In this document: piece by piece, positions 17,127 to 25,958 of the stretch
Layout of the letters: each line of letters starts with the position of its first letter
Position numbering within the stretch: position 1 is the first letter of the stretch
Origin: Sphingobium sp. KCTC 72723
GTDB taxonomy: Bacteria; Pseudomonadota; Alphaproteobacteria; Sphingomonadales; Sphingomonadaceae
Direction: 5' to 3'
Length of the DNA stretch: 64,000 nt
Assembly: GCF_014280435.1 (NCBI RefSeq)
Contig: NZ_CP060388.1
Location: forward strand, 1,550,001-1,614,000
Notes under the pieces: generated by a model
Seen by the model: the letters and a program-made list of their open reading frames with translations, nothing else
Database searches by the model: none
Told to the model about the DNA's origin: nothing
Position numbers and translations under genes: made by a program

Positions 17127-19892
17127 TCAGTGGGCCACTGGCGGCGCGAACTTGGTCAGGTCGATGCCCATGACCGCGTTCTTATATTCGTCCATGTTGG
17201 GCGTGCGGCCCAGGATAGTCGACAGCACCACGACCGGGGTCGAGGCGAGGAGCGATTCGCCCTTCTTCTCGGCGGTATCCTCCACGACACGACCCTGGAA
17301 CAGGCGGGTCGATGTGGCGAGGACAGTGTCGCCCTTGGCGGCCTTTTCCTGATTGCCCATGCACAGGTTGCAACCCGGACGCTCCAGATACAGCATATTT
17401 TCGTAGCTGGTACGCGCCGCATTCTTGGGCGCTACGTCGTCAAATTCGAACCCGGCATATTTCTTCAGCACATCCCAATCGCCTTCGGCTTTCAGCTCAT
17501 CGACGATATTATAGGTCGGCGGGGCGACGACCAGTGGCGCCTTGAACTCGACCTTGCCTTCGCTGGCTTCGATATTCTTGAGCATCTGGGCTAGGATCTT
17601 CATGTCGCCCTTATGCACCATGCACGATCCGATGAAGCCCAGATCGACCTTCTTGGTGCCGCCATAATAGGAGACAGGACGGATGGTGTCATGAGTGTAG
17701 CGCTTGGACACGTCGGCATTGTTGACGTCCGGGTCGGCGATCATCGGCTCGTCGATCAGATCGAGGTCGACCACGATTTCAGCGAAATATTTGGCGTTGG
17801 CCTCCGGCGTCAGTGCAGGCTTTTCGCCCGAACGGATTTGCGCGATGCGCTTGTCCGCCAGCGCGATCAGGCCGCGTAGCGTGCCGGCGGCATTTTCCAT
17901 GCCCTTGTCGATCATGATCTGGATGCGCGACTTGGCGATTTCCAGCGACTCGATCAGCGTTGCGTCTTCCGAAATGCAGATCGACGCCTTGGCCTTCATT
18001 TCGGCCGTCCAGTCCGTGAAGGTGAAGGCCTGATCGGCCAGCAGCGTGCCGATATGCACTTCGATGATACGGCCCTGGAACACATTTTCGCCGCCGGACT
18101 GGGCCAGCATCTGCGCCTGGGTCGCGTGGACGACGTCGCGGAAATCCATATAGGGCAACATCTTGCCCTTGAAGGTGACCTTGACCGACTGCGGGATCGG
18201 CATGGTCGCCTCGCCCGTGGCCAGCGCCAGCGCCACCGTGCCGGAGTCCGCGCCGAAAGCCACGCCCTTCGACATGCGGGTGTGGCTGTCGCCGCCGATG
18301 ATGATCGCCCAGTCGTCCACGGTGATGTCGTTCAGCACCTTGTGGATCACGTCCGTCATCGCATGATAGACGCCCCTGGGGTCGCGCGCGGTGATGAGGC
18401 CGAAATTGTTCATGAAGGACATGAGCTTCGGGATATTGGCCTGCGCCTTCTTGTCCCACACCGACGCGGTGTGGCAGCCCGACTGATAGGCGCCATCGAC
18501 CAGCGGCGAAATGACGGTGGCCGCCATGGCTTCGAGTTCCTGCGCGGTCATCAGGCCAGTGGTGTCCTGCGACCCCACGATGTTGACCGTGACGCGCACG
18601 TCCGACCCGGCGTGCAATATCTTGCCCGGCGCGACGCCCACGGCGTTGCGGTTGAAGATCTTTTCCACCGCCGTCAGGCCCTGGCCCTCGACCGTGATTT
18701 CCTTGTTCGGGGCGAACACCAGCGGCGCTTCGACGCCCAGCGTTTCGGCGGCGAAGGTCTGGAGCTTCTTGCCGAAGACGATGGCGTAGCTGCTGCCCGC
18801 CTTCATGAACTCCATCTTCTGCGGGGTGAAGGCGGCGGCGACATCGACCAGTTCGTTGCCAGCCTCGTCGGTCAGCTTCTTGTTCTTGACGTCGATCTTC
18901 AGAACCGTGCCGGTTTCGACCGAGAATTTCTCCTCCAGCACCGGATTGCCGTCATTGTTCAGGATCGGCTTGCCGTCCGGGCCAGTCATCTTGACCCAGT
19001 TTTTCAGGTTGATGCCGATGCCGCCGGTCACGTCCACGGTCGTCGCGAAGATCGGCGAAATGCCGTTGGTGCCGCCGACGACGGGGGCATAGTTGACGAA
19101 GGGGACATAGGGGCTGGACTGCTTGCCGGTCCACAGCGCCACATTGTTGACGCCCGACATGCGCGAAGAACCGACGCCCATCGTACCTTTTTCGGCGATC
19201 AGCATGACGCGCTTGTCGGGGTGCTGGGCTTTCAGCGCCACGATCTGCTGCTGCGCTTCCGGCGTCATCATGCACAGGCCATGCAGTTCGCGGTCGGAGC
19301 GCGAGTGCGCCTGATTGCCCGGCGAGAGCAGGTCGGTCGAAATGTCACCTTCACCCGCGATGAAGGTCACGACTTCGATCTCGTCCTCGACATCCGGCAG
19401 TTTGGTGAAAAACTCAGCCTTGGCGTAGCTTTCCAGCACGCCTGTCGCAACCGCGTTGCCCGCCGCATGGGCGTCACGCAGGCGGAACATGTCGGCGTCG
19501 TACAGGAAGAATTGAGTCTTGAGGACGTTGCCCGCCTGAGCCGCGAGTTTGGCGTCATCGCCCAGCGCAATGTCGAGCAGCACGGCGATGGAAGGGCCGC
19601 CCTTCATGTGGCTGAGCAGTTCGAAGGCGAAGGCGACCGTGATTTCCGGGACGATTACCTGTCCCTGGACGATCTGCTTGAGGAACGCTGCCTTGACCGC
19701 CGCTGCGCTCGTGGTGCCGGGCAGCGTGTTGTAGATAAAGAATTTCAGCGCGTCGGCGCGATTTGCGTTCCCCGCATCCTGGATCAGGGCGATGATGTCG
19801 CGGACCAGCGCTCCGTCGTCGATTGGCTTGGGCGCAAGTCCCTGAGTCTTTCGGCTGTCGATTTCGGACAGATAATCCAGGTAAATGCTCAT
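17127..19892 (-). CDS. acnB: aconitate hydratase B / 2-methylisocitrate dehydratase
   Basis: A 921-residue AcnB-type aconitase with the distinct domain order of this family: an N-terminal HEAT-like domain (about 1-160), the swivel domain (about 160-380) and then the three catalytic domains. Typical segments: GDSHTRMSKGVAFGADSG, FIGSCMVHKGDM and GCNLCMGNQE, the latter two carrying the 4Fe-4S Cys ligands. Full length compared with the usual 850-940 residues. GGGGAAAAG directly precedes the ATG at 19892. AcnB can also act in the 2-methylcitrate cycle. It is followed by its own terminator, so acnA downstream should have a separate promoter in 16531-16786. Confidence 0.97.
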   Translation of the reverse strand: MSIYLDYLSEIDSRKTQGLAPKPIDDGALVRDIIALIQDAGNANRADALKFFIYNTLPGTTSAAAVKAAFLKQIVQGQVIVPEITVAFAFELLSHMKGGPSIAVLLDIALGDDAKLAAQAGNVLKTQFFLYDADMFRLRDAHAAGNAVATGVLESYAKAEFFTKLPDVEDEIEVVTFIAGEGDISTDLLSPGNQAHSRSDRELHGLCMMTPEAQQQIVALKAQHPDKRVMLIAEKGTMGVGSSRMSGVNNVALWTGKQSSPYVPFVNYAPVVGGTNGISPIFATTVDVTGGIGINLKNWVKMTGPDGKPILNNDGNPVLEEKFSVETGTVLKIDVKNKKLTDEAGNELVDVAAAFTPQKMEFMKAGSSYAIVFGKKLQTFAAETLGVEAPLVFAPNKEITVEGQGLTAVEKIFNRNAVGVAPGKILHAGSDVRVTVNIVGSQDTTGLMTAQELEAMAATVISPLVDGAYQSGCHTASVWDKKAQANIPKLMSFMNNFGLITARDPRGVYHAMTDVIHKVLNDITVDDWAIIIGGDSHTRMSKGVAFGADSGTVALALATGEATMPIPQSVKVTFKGKMLPYMDFRDVVHATQAQMLAQSGGENVFQGRIIEVHIGTLLADQAFTFTDWTAEMKAKASICISEDATLIESLEIAKSRIQIMIDKGMENAAGTLRGLIALADKRIAQIRSGEKPALTPEANAKYFAEIVVDLDLIDEPMIADPDVNNADVSKRYTHDTIRPVSYYGGTKKVDLGFIGSCMVHKGDMKILAQMLKNIEASEGKVEFKAPLVVAPPTYNIVDELKAEGDWDVLKKYAGFEFDDVAPKNAARTSYENMLYLERPGCNLCMGNQEKAAKGDTVLATSTRLFQGRVVEDTAEKKGESLLASTPVVVLSTILGRTPNMDEYKNAVMGIDLTKFAPPVAH

Positions 19893-20143
19893 CTTTTCCC
19901 CAACGTCATAAAGTATACGGAGTCGACGCGCAGCGCCACTTGCCGATCTTTATGCCCGGTCTGGGAGCTGACGAGGCTCCGGTACGTCAACCGGGGCGGA
20001 TTGGCAAGTCGCGGCAGCGCAGCAAACTGCCTTTCGCAGGGCCGCTGATCGGCTTGAGATCGGGACTTTTCGCTAACCTGCTCGAAAAGATTGGACTTAA
20101 GTAGGACGCCCGGCCCCTGCCCTGCGCAATGCTGCGCGGGCGA

Positions 20144-21910
20144 TCAACGCGCTTTTTCCGTCGCGATCCAGCCGTCGATCTGGCTTTCCAGCACCGTCAG
20201 CGGCACGGCTCCCTGCGCCAGCACTATGTCGTGGAAGCGGCGCAGGTCGAATTTCGGTCCCAGCGCGGCTTCGGCCTTGTCGCGCAATTCGCGGATTTTG
20301 ATTTCGCCCAGCTTGTAGCCCAGCGCCTGCCCCGGCCAGCTGATATAGCGGTTCACCTCCGCATCGATATTGGCGGCGGACAGCGCGCTGTTTTCCGTCA
20401 TGAACGCAACCGCGCGCGCCTTGTCCCAGCCCTTGGCATGGATGCCGGTGTCCACGACCAGACGGCAGGCGCGCCACATTTCGTAGGACAGGCGTCCCAT
20501 CATCTTTTCGGGCGTGTCGTACAGGCCCATCTCCTCCCCCAGATATTCGGTGTAGAGCGCCCAGCCCTCCACATAGGCCGTAAAGCCCGCCAGATATTTG
20601 CGGAAGGGTGGCAGCGGCAATTCCTGTTGCAGGGCGATCTGGTTGTGGTGACCCGGCACGGCTTCATGCGCGGTCAATGCGGGCAGTTCCCAGAAGGGGC
20701 GCTGGTCGAGGCGCGATGTATTGACGAAATAGGTCCCTGCAATGCCGCTTTCGGGCGAACCGGGCATGTAATAGGCCGTGGTCGTCCCTTCCGCTTCGGC
20801 GGCGGGAATGGGTTTGAGGCCATAGGGCAGGCGCGGCAGCGTGCCGAAATAGCGCGGCAACAGACCGTCGATCGCCTTTGCCTGACGCGCGGCGACTTGC
20901 AGCAGTTCCTCCGGCGTTTTGGCATAATAGCGCGGATCAGTGCGCAGATGGTCAGTGAAGGCGGCGCGGGAGGGATAGCCAGCCTTGGTCGCGACTGCAT
21001 CCATGCGGGCGCGGATGCGCGTGACTTCGGACAGGCCGATGGCGTGGATCTGGTCCGGCGTCAGGTCCGTCGTGGTGTGCGCCCGCACCCGGCTGGCATA
21101 CCAGGCTGCGCCGCCCGGCAGAGTGGAGGCGCTATCGCTCTTGCGGCAATGGGGGAGATAGTCAGTGACGAACAGGTCGTGCCAGGCGCGATATTCAGGG
21201 GCGATGACGTCCTTGATCAGACTTTTGGCGCGCGCCTGCATCGTCACCCAGTCCGCGTCGCTGATGTCGCGGGGTTTGGCGCGGGTGAAGGGTTCGTAGA
21301 AGCGCGTCTCCTCCGGCTTGCCCGCGACGATGCCGCTGATGCTGGCGGCATATTTGCCCAGCACCGAACAGGGCTGAACATAGCCGCCCTTGATCGCCTG
21401 CCGCGTGATGGCAAGGGCATCGCTATTCTGCTTGGGGTAGAGCGACAGGCGAGTGAGATAGCTGTCATAGTCGGCGCGGTTGTAGAATGGCAGGCCGTCG
21501 GCCATTCCGGCAAAACCCTGATGCCAGCCATAATAGCTGGTAAACAGCATCAGCCGTTCGGCGGGATGGGTATCTCCGGCAATATCGTCCCGCAGCATCC
21601 ACAGCAGGACCGAACGGTTGACTCGATCGGCAGGGGTCAGGCTGGCGTCGGCAATGGCTTCCAGTCGGGCGACAAAGGCCTGCTCCGCCTTGATCTGCGC
21701 GGCGCGGGCGGGGAGCAACATGTCATAGATGCGGTCGTCATAGGTGCGCACGCCGCGTGCAGTCGCTTCGGTCGGGTGGACGGAGAGCCACCAGGCCCAA
21801 TGATCGTCCATGATGCTTTGCAGTTGATCGCGGGGCGTTGCCTGCTGCGCCATTGCGGGCGTGGCGGCGAGGAGGAGAGCGGCGGGGAGCAGGGACAATA
21901 TGGTGCGCAT
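20144..21910 (-). CDS. secreted DUF885 family protein, putative metallopeptidase
   Basis: A 588-residue protein with a clean signal peptide ending near PAMAQQ. The DUF885 hallmark HEAVPGHH occurs at about residue 412, a zinc-binding motif of the HExxPGH type, so a metallocarboxypeptidase-like activity in the periplasm is likely. The rest is helical with conserved-looking SPESGIAGTYFVNTS. The gene is monocistronic: 251 bases separate it from acnB and the next gene downstream in transcription is divergent or unrelated. Substrate unknown. Confidence 0.85.
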   Translation of the reverse strand: MRTILSLLPAALLLAATPAMAQQATPRDQLQSIMDDHWAWWLSVHPTEATARGVRTYDDRIYDMLLPARAAQIKAEQAFVARLEAIADASLTPADRVNRSVLLWMLRDDIAGDTHPAERLMLFTSYYGWHQGFAGMADGLPFYNRADYDSYLTRLSLYPKQNSDALAITRQAIKGGYVQPCSVLGKYAASISGIVAGKPEETRFYEPFTRAKPRDISDADWVTMQARAKSLIKDVIAPEYRAWHDLFVTDYLPHCRKSDSASTLPGGAAWYASRVRAHTTTDLTPDQIHAIGLSEVTRIRARMDAVATKAGYPSRAAFTDHLRTDPRYYAKTPEELLQVAARQAKAIDGLLPRYFGTLPRLPYGLKPIPAAEAEGTTTAYYMPGSPESGIAGTYFVNTSRLDQRPFWELPALTAHEAVPGHHNQIALQQELPLPPFRKYLAGFTAYVEGWALYTEYLGEEMGLYDTPEKMMGRLSYEMWRACRLVVDTGIHAKGWDKARAVAFMTENSALSAANIDAEVNRYISWPGQALGYKLGEIKIRELRDKAEAALGPKFDLRRFHDIVLAQGAVPLTVLESQIDGWIATEKAR

Positions 21911-21954
21911 GGGTGTAAGGCATTGCGCCTAAATGCCGGTTTGGCAAGAGCGTG

Positions 21955-22158
21955 TCAGACAGGTGCCACGCCGTCAGCTTCTACTATGCCATCGCCCGCA
22001 TGATAGCCGCGCACCCGGACCCGCTTTTCGACATGGTCCACCGGCACGCGCAGCAGCACGAGCCGGTAGACGCCGCCCAGATCACGCTGGAGCAGGAAGC
22101 CCGCATCGTCGCGTAGCAACCTGCCTGTTTCATCTACGCCAGCGCCAATTTCCGTCAT
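21955..22158 (-). CDS. small hypothetical protein (DUF5818-like)
   Basis: A 67-residue acidic/basic protein containing ETGRLLRDDAGFLLQRD and a C-terminal part with HVEKRVRVRGYHAGDG, resembling the short DUF5818-type proteins of sphingomonads. It starts 4 bases after the DUF1328 gene, so the two form an operon and it is likely co-induced by the stress promoter upstream. No signal peptide or helix is seen. Family label is from memory and not verified. Confidence 0.65.
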   Translation of the reverse strand: MTEIGAGVDETGRLLRDDAGFLLQRDLGGVYRLVLLRVPVDHVEKRVRVRGYHAGDGIVEADGVAPV

Positions 22159-22162
22159 TGGG

Positions 22163-22348
22163 TCAGTCTATGGCATCCTTGATGCCCTTGCCAGCCAATA
22201 GACCCAGCACGAGGAACAGGGCGAAGATGGCGATGGCGATGAAGAACAGGATCTTGGCGATGCCGACGAAGGTGCCGGCCGCGCCGCCAAAGCCCAGGAT
22301 CGCCAGAACGGCGGCGATGACGAGTGAGATGACTGCCAGTTTCAACAT
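22163..22348 (-). CDS. DUF1328 / UPF0391 small membrane protein
   Basis: A 61-residue protein, almost entirely two hydrophobic helices with a Gly-rich turn ([18 protein letters not shown]) and the family C-terminal helix ([18 protein letters not shown]). Full length for this family. DUF1328 genes are commonly part of stress regulons in alphaproteobacteria, and here an exact EcfG-type promoter lies 40 bases upstream. Molecular function unknown. Confidence 0.9.
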   Translation of the reverse strand: MLKLAVISLVIAAVLAILGFGGAAGTFVGIAKILFFIAIAIFALFLVLGLLAGKGIKDAID

Positions 22349-22388
22349 GATGGTCCGTTCCTACGATAGCGAAAGGTTACGGTAGCCC

Positions 22389-22413
22389 AACGGATGGAAC
22401 GGGATGCGGTTCC
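22389..22413 (-). promoter_or_regulatory. EcfG-type general stress promoter for DUF1328 gene
   Basis: On the minus strand GGAAC (22413-22409), 16-base spacer, CGTT (22392-22389): an exact match to the alphaproteobacterial EcfG consensus GGAAC-N16/17-CGTT. The -10 element is 40 bases before the DUF1328 start and the site sits just past the stop codon of the dehydrogenase gene. Confidence 0.82.
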
Positions 22414-22415
22414 GT

Positions 22416-23429
22416 TCAGACCCAGCCTTCCAGCACCTGATTGGGCGGGCGGTGGCCATCGACCCAGCTGCGGATATTGGCGATGACCCGCGCGCCGGTG
22501 GCATCGCGCCCTTCGAACGTGGCAGAACCCATATGCGGCAGCAGGACCACGTTGGCGAGCGCGAACAGGCGGGCATCGACCGCCGGTTCATGGGTATAGA
22601 CGTCCAGCCCGGCTCCTGCGATGCGCCCTTCGTCCAGCGCGGCGATCAGCGCGGCTTCGTCCGTGATTTCCGCGCGGGAAGTGTTGATGAGATAGGCGTG
22701 CGGCGGCATCAGCGCGATGCGGCGCGCGTCGATCAGGGCGCGGCTGTCGCCGTTGAGCGGGCAATGGATCGACACGATGTCGCAGGCGGCCAGCATGGCG
22801 TCGATGTCGCCATACCATTCCGCCTCCAGTTCCTGTTCGACTTCGAACGGCAGGCGGTGGCGGTTATGATAGGCGATCGACAGGCCGAAGGCGCGGGCGC
22901 GGCGGGCGACGGCGCGACCGATGCGGCCCATGCCGATAATGCCCAGCTTCTTGCCGCCGATGCGATGGCCGAGCATTCCCGAAGGACTCCAGCCGCGCCA
23001 TTGGCCAGACCGCACCAGCTTCTCCCCCTCCGCCAGGCGACGGGGGACCGACAGGATCAGCGCCATCGTCATGTCGGCGGTATCCTCCGTCAGGACGCCG
23101 GGGGTGTTGGTGACGATGATGCCCCGCGCGCGAGCGGCGGCCAGATCGATATGATCGACGCCGCTGCCGAAGCTGGCAATGAGTTGCAAGCGTTCGGGCG
23201 CGGCGGCGATAAGCGCGGCGTCGATCGGGTCGCTGATGCAGGGGACCAGCACGTCGCATTGCGCCATCGCACGGGTAAGGTCGGTGCGGGTCATCGCGCC
23301 GTCGCCGACATTGAAGCTGGCGTCGAACAGCTGCGCCATCCGCGCCTCTACCTGAGGGGGCAGGCGGCGCGTGACGACGACGCGCGGCTTGGCGGGGCGC
23401 TGTTGGGTCTTGCGCGGTTTCTGGGCCAT
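22416..23429 (-). CDS. D-2-hydroxyacid dehydrogenase (glyoxylate/hydroxypyruvate reductase type)
   Basis: A 337-residue NAD(P)-dependent D-2-hydroxyacid dehydrogenase. The Rossmann motif is GIIGMGRIGRAVARRAR; the catalytic triad is seen in FINTSRAE-like LINTSRAEITD (Arg), GAGLDVYTHEP (Glu) and VVLLPHMGSAT (His). Likely reduces glyoxylate, hydroxypyruvate or a similar 2-oxoacid in the cytosol. ATG 23429 (MAQKPRKT) is preceded by AGGAT; the frame's earlier ATG at 23459 lacks a ribosome site. The basic first 25 residues are slightly longer than in typical members. Confidence 0.9.
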   Translation of the reverse strand: MAQKPRKTQQRPAKPRVVVTRRLPPQVEARMAQLFDASFNVGDGAMTRTDLTRAMAQCDVLVPCISDPIDAALIAAAPERLQLIASFGSGVDHIDLAAARARGIIVTNTPGVLTEDTADMTMALILSVPRRLAEGEKLVRSGQWRGWSPSGMLGHRIGGKKLGIIGMGRIGRAVARRARAFGLSIAYHNRHRLPFEVEQELEAEWYGDIDAMLAACDIVSIHCPLNGDSRALIDARRIALMPPHAYLINTSRAEITDEAALIAALDEGRIAGAGLDVYTHEPAVDARLFALANVVLLPHMGSATFEGRDATGARVIANIRSWVDGHRPPNQVLEGWV

Positions 23430-23532
23430 GATCCTAGCCGCTATGCCCCGTCGCGGCATCGGTCAAGCGGATATGGCGGTGCGGGTCATTCAAAGGCTGT
23501 CGCGGAACGATCCAACGGGCTAAGGACAGGCG

Positions 23533-24024
23533 ATGGGATATTTGGGAAATGGCACGGGCATGAAGCGGATATTGCTGGGCGCGGGCATCGCGCTGGCCAC
23601 AGTCGGAACGGCGTTCGCTGCGCCGGGCAAGCCGGTGCCATATTGGGCATCGCTGTCGCAGGACGAGGCGCGGATGCGGGTGGGACCGAGCCTGGATTAC
23701 CCGTCCAACTGGGTCTATCGCCGCCGCGACCTGCCGGTGAAGGTAGTGCAGGTGCTGGGCCTGTGGCGCCGGATCGAGGATGCCGACGGCACGCAGGGAT
23801 GGATGCACGTCCGCCTGTTGAGCGACACGCCGACCGGGATCGTGCGGGCCGGTGTCGCCCCATTGCGCGAATCGCCGCGTGAGGGCGCGCGGGCGCTGTT
23901 CCGGGCGGAGCGCGGCGTCGTGGGGCGGCTGAGCGACTGTTCGGGCGGCTGGTGCAGCTTCGACGTGAAGGGCCAGCGCGGCTATGTGAAGGCCAGCGAT
24001 GTGTGGGGCGCGGTCGGAAACTAG
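23533..24024 (+). CDS. secreted SH3-like domain protein
   Basis: A 163-residue exported protein with a signal peptide (MKRILLGAGIALATVG...AFA) and two SH3b-like repeats: the first around residues 45-95 (RMRVGPSLDYPSNWVYRR, then WRRIEDADGTQGWMH), the second around 105-158 (APLRESPREGARALF, then GWCSFDVKGQRGYVKASD). Such proteins bind peptidoglycan or other cell-wall targets. Translation may start at ATG 23533 (AAGGA 6 bases upstream) or at 23560, nine codons later, just before the leader. Divergent from the dehydrogenase gene. Confidence 0.82.
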   Translation: MGYLGNGTGMKRILLGAGIALATVGTAFAAPGKPVPYWASLSQDEARMRVGPSLDYPSNWVYRRRDLPVKVVQVLGLWRRIEDADGTQGWMHVRLLSDTPTGIVRAGVAPLRESPREGARALFRAERGVVGRLSDCSGGWCSFDVKGQRGYVKASDVWGAVGN

Positions 24025-24311
24025 GTAGGGAGGGCTGGAAATGCGCTTTTTGGGCGAGGTTTCCGGGGTTTCGCGCGCTTGATTTTATTGTATTTCAATG
24101 GGTTAGTTTTGGAACTTTACTAAGTTCGGCCATATCGCCCCTGAAAGTTGCGTTTGAACGGCTGCACCGGCGCAATGGCGAGGGGTGCGTCGGGGGGCGT
24201 GCGTGGACGATGACAAGGAGCCGGAATCGCGAGGGTCGCGCGGTTGGTGGTGTGTAGGACAGGGGTGGTGCGGGGTGTCTGACTTGGGTGGGAAGCAGAC
24301 TTTTCGAACAC
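24025..24311. other. intergenic DNA without recognisable features
   Basis: Downstream of the SH3-like gene. Short open frames on both strands show no motif. Includes a lower-GC patch at about 24080-24125. The repeat block R1-R2 begins right after it. Confidence 0.5.
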
Positions 24312-24401
24312 CGTCATGCTGAACTTGTTTCAGCATCCATCAAGCCTCATGAAGCCCTGCCCAATCTGGAGAAATGGACTCTGAAACCAGTTCAGGGTGA
24401 C
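24312..24401. repeat. palindromic repeat R1, copy 1
   Basis: About 90 bases bounded by CGTCATGCTGAACTTGTTTC at the left and GTTCAGGGTGAC at the right. Contains two palindromes, ATGCTGAA...TTTCAGCAT (24316-24336) and CTGAAACCAGTTCAG (24381-24395). A near-identical architecture recurs at 49590-49678 and a collapsed form at 30061-30099. Confidence 0.85.
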
Positions 24402-24438
24402 AGAAAAGATTAGGTCTGATTTTGCTCGCTCTCAGTCA

Positions 24439-24594
24439 TCCTCCCCTTGCAGGGGAGGTGGCTGGCCGTAGGCCAGACGGAGGGGTGTCACCCTCTCGAT
24501 AGCTGGACACCCCTCCACCGGCTTCGCCGGTCCCCCTCCCCCCTTCGACTGCCCGCCTGCGGCAGGCGCTCAGGACAGGCTTGCAGGGGAGGAT
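24439..24594. repeat. palindromic repeat R2, long copy
   Basis: Starts with CCTCCCCTTGCAGGGGAGG and contains the nested inverted repeats CTGGCCGTAGGCCAG, GGAGGGGTGTC...GGACACCCCTCC and CCGGCTTCGCCGG, ending with TTGCAGGGGAGGA twelve bases before the stop codon of the minus-strand amidohydrolase (TAA at 24608-24606). Short R2 copies occur at 30127-30148 and 49707-49726. Confidence 0.85.
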
Positions 24595-24605
24595 TCAGGT
24601 CGTGC

Positions 24606-25958
24606 TTACCATTCATAGGCCTTGGGCAGCGCGCCTTCGCCCGGTGTGGCGTAGCGATCGCGGAGTTTGGTCTGGCGGTTGTCGAGGGGTTGGGCGATGC
24701 CGTCGATCCATACCGCGACCGGGGCGGATGTCATTTCCAGCGGGTCGCCGTCCCACATCACCACGTCCCCTGCCCTCCCGGCCTTGAGCGAACCGATGCT
24801 CTCGCCAAGGCCCATCGCTTCGGCGGGAGCGCTGCTGATGGTGCGGAGCGCCTGACCCCAGCTGAGGCCCGTTGCGCCCGGCACTTTGTTCAGCGCCACC
24901 ATATTGCCCGCCTGTTGAGTGGCGAGGCGCAGTTGCAGCCCCTCGTCACGGTCCATCAGCCCCATGGAGACGGCGACGCCTGCCTTCACCATGCGCCCGA
25001 CATTGCTTTGGGTGGCGGCGAGTTTTTCGAAGCTGGAGGGGAGATCGTCGAGGCCGCCCGCGATCACCGGCACTTTGGCGGCGGCGATCTGGGGCGCGAC
25101 CATCCAGCCTTCGGCGGCGCCGGCGATGATGACCTTAAGCGCGGGGAAATCCTGCCGCAGCGACAGGACGGTCAATATGTCGCGCGCGCTTTCGACATGG
25201 ACCATCAGCGGCATCGCGCCGGTGACGACGGGGACCAGCGCCTTTGCGTCGACACGGTTGAGCAGCGCATCCTTGGAGCGGCCGTCATAGCTGGCGGGGG
25301 CTTTGGCGAACTCCTGCGCTTCTTGCAGCATCGTCTTGAAGAGGAGGATGTTGGCGGCACGGCTGCCGCCCGCATCCTCCGCGCCCGCTTCGCCCATTTC
25401 GACATATTGGAAGGCGCGCGCCTTGGTGATCGGGTTCATGTCCGCGCCGAGATCGACCACCGCGCCCTGCCCGGCGAAAATGCCGGTGCCGGTCGAGGGA
25501 ACCACGACGGCGCGAGTGATGCCCGCCGTGCGGCTGATCGCGATCGGGTTGGCGAGCGGGTTGATGGCCGGGGCCACGTCGATCGCAGCGGAAAAGGGCG
25601 ATCGGGCGCTGGCGTCGTTGGTCTCCTTGACGCCGGGGACTTCGACCAGACCCACGCGCGAATAGCCGGAAACGAGGCCGGGCGTCACCCATTTGCCGCC
25701 CGCGTCGATGACCTTGGCACCGGGCGGGACGGCGATGCCAGCGCCCGCCGCCACGACCTTGCCCGCGCTGATGACGACTGTGCCGTTGCGCATGGGTTCG
25801 GAGCCGTCGCCGATGGCGAGCGTCGCGCCGGTGATGGCGAGGGATTGGGCGAGCGCGGGGGTGGCGAGAGCGAAGGTCAAAACGCTTAGCGCCATTCGAA
25901 CTGAACCCTTCGACAAGCTCAGGGCGAACGGGGGGAGAGGATGGTGCTTGTTGTTCAT
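24606..25958 (-). CDS. secreted amidohydrolase-family protein lacking metal ligands
   Basis: A 450-residue member of the amidohydrolase superfamily with an exported N terminus. Compared with its operon partner, the first-strand HxH is missing (VTPGLVSGYSRVG instead of VTPGVIDIHSHLG), the later His position reads AGAAEGW and the usual HSD reads GLMDRDE. It therefore looks like a non-catalytic paralogue. The ATG at 25958 overlaps the stop of the partner gene (ATGA), indicating translational coupling. Residues 9-18 (PPFALSLSKG) are encoded by a palindromic repeat inserted in front of the signal peptide (MALSVLTFALATPALAQ, from residue 22); translation could also restart at ATG 25895. It may be a structural or regulatory subunit of the partner enzyme. 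Confidence 0.82.
   Translation of the reverse strand: MNNKHHPLPPFALSLSKGSVRMALSVLTFALATPALAQSLAITGATLAIGDGSEPMRNGTVVISAGKVVAAGAGIAVPPGAKVIDAGGKWVTPGLVSGYSRVGLVEVPGVKETNDASARSPFSAAIDVAPAINPLANPIAISRTAGITRAVVVPSTGTGIFAGQGAVVDLGADMNPITKARAFQYVEMGEAGAEDAGGSRAANILLFKTMLQEAQEFAKAPASYDGRSKDALLNRVDAKALVPVVTGAMPLMVHVESARDILTVLSLRQDFPALKVIIAGAAEGWMVAPQIAAAKVPVIAGGLDDLPSSFEKLAATQSNVGRMVKAGVAVSMGLMDRDEGLQLRLATQQAGNMVALNKVPGATGLSWGQALRTISSAPAEAMGLGESIGSLKAGRAGDVVMWDGDPLEMTSAPVAVWIDGIAQPLDNRQTKLRDRYATPGEGALPKAYEW
25907..25933. repeat. palindromic repeat inside the coding start of the amidohydrolase
   Basis: The sequence CCCTTCGACAAGCTCAGGG with following CGAACGG is the well-known dispersed palindrome type that, when translated, gives FALSLSKG. 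It lies within the 5' end of the gene at 24606-25958, between the coupled ATG and the signal peptide. Confidence 0.75.
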
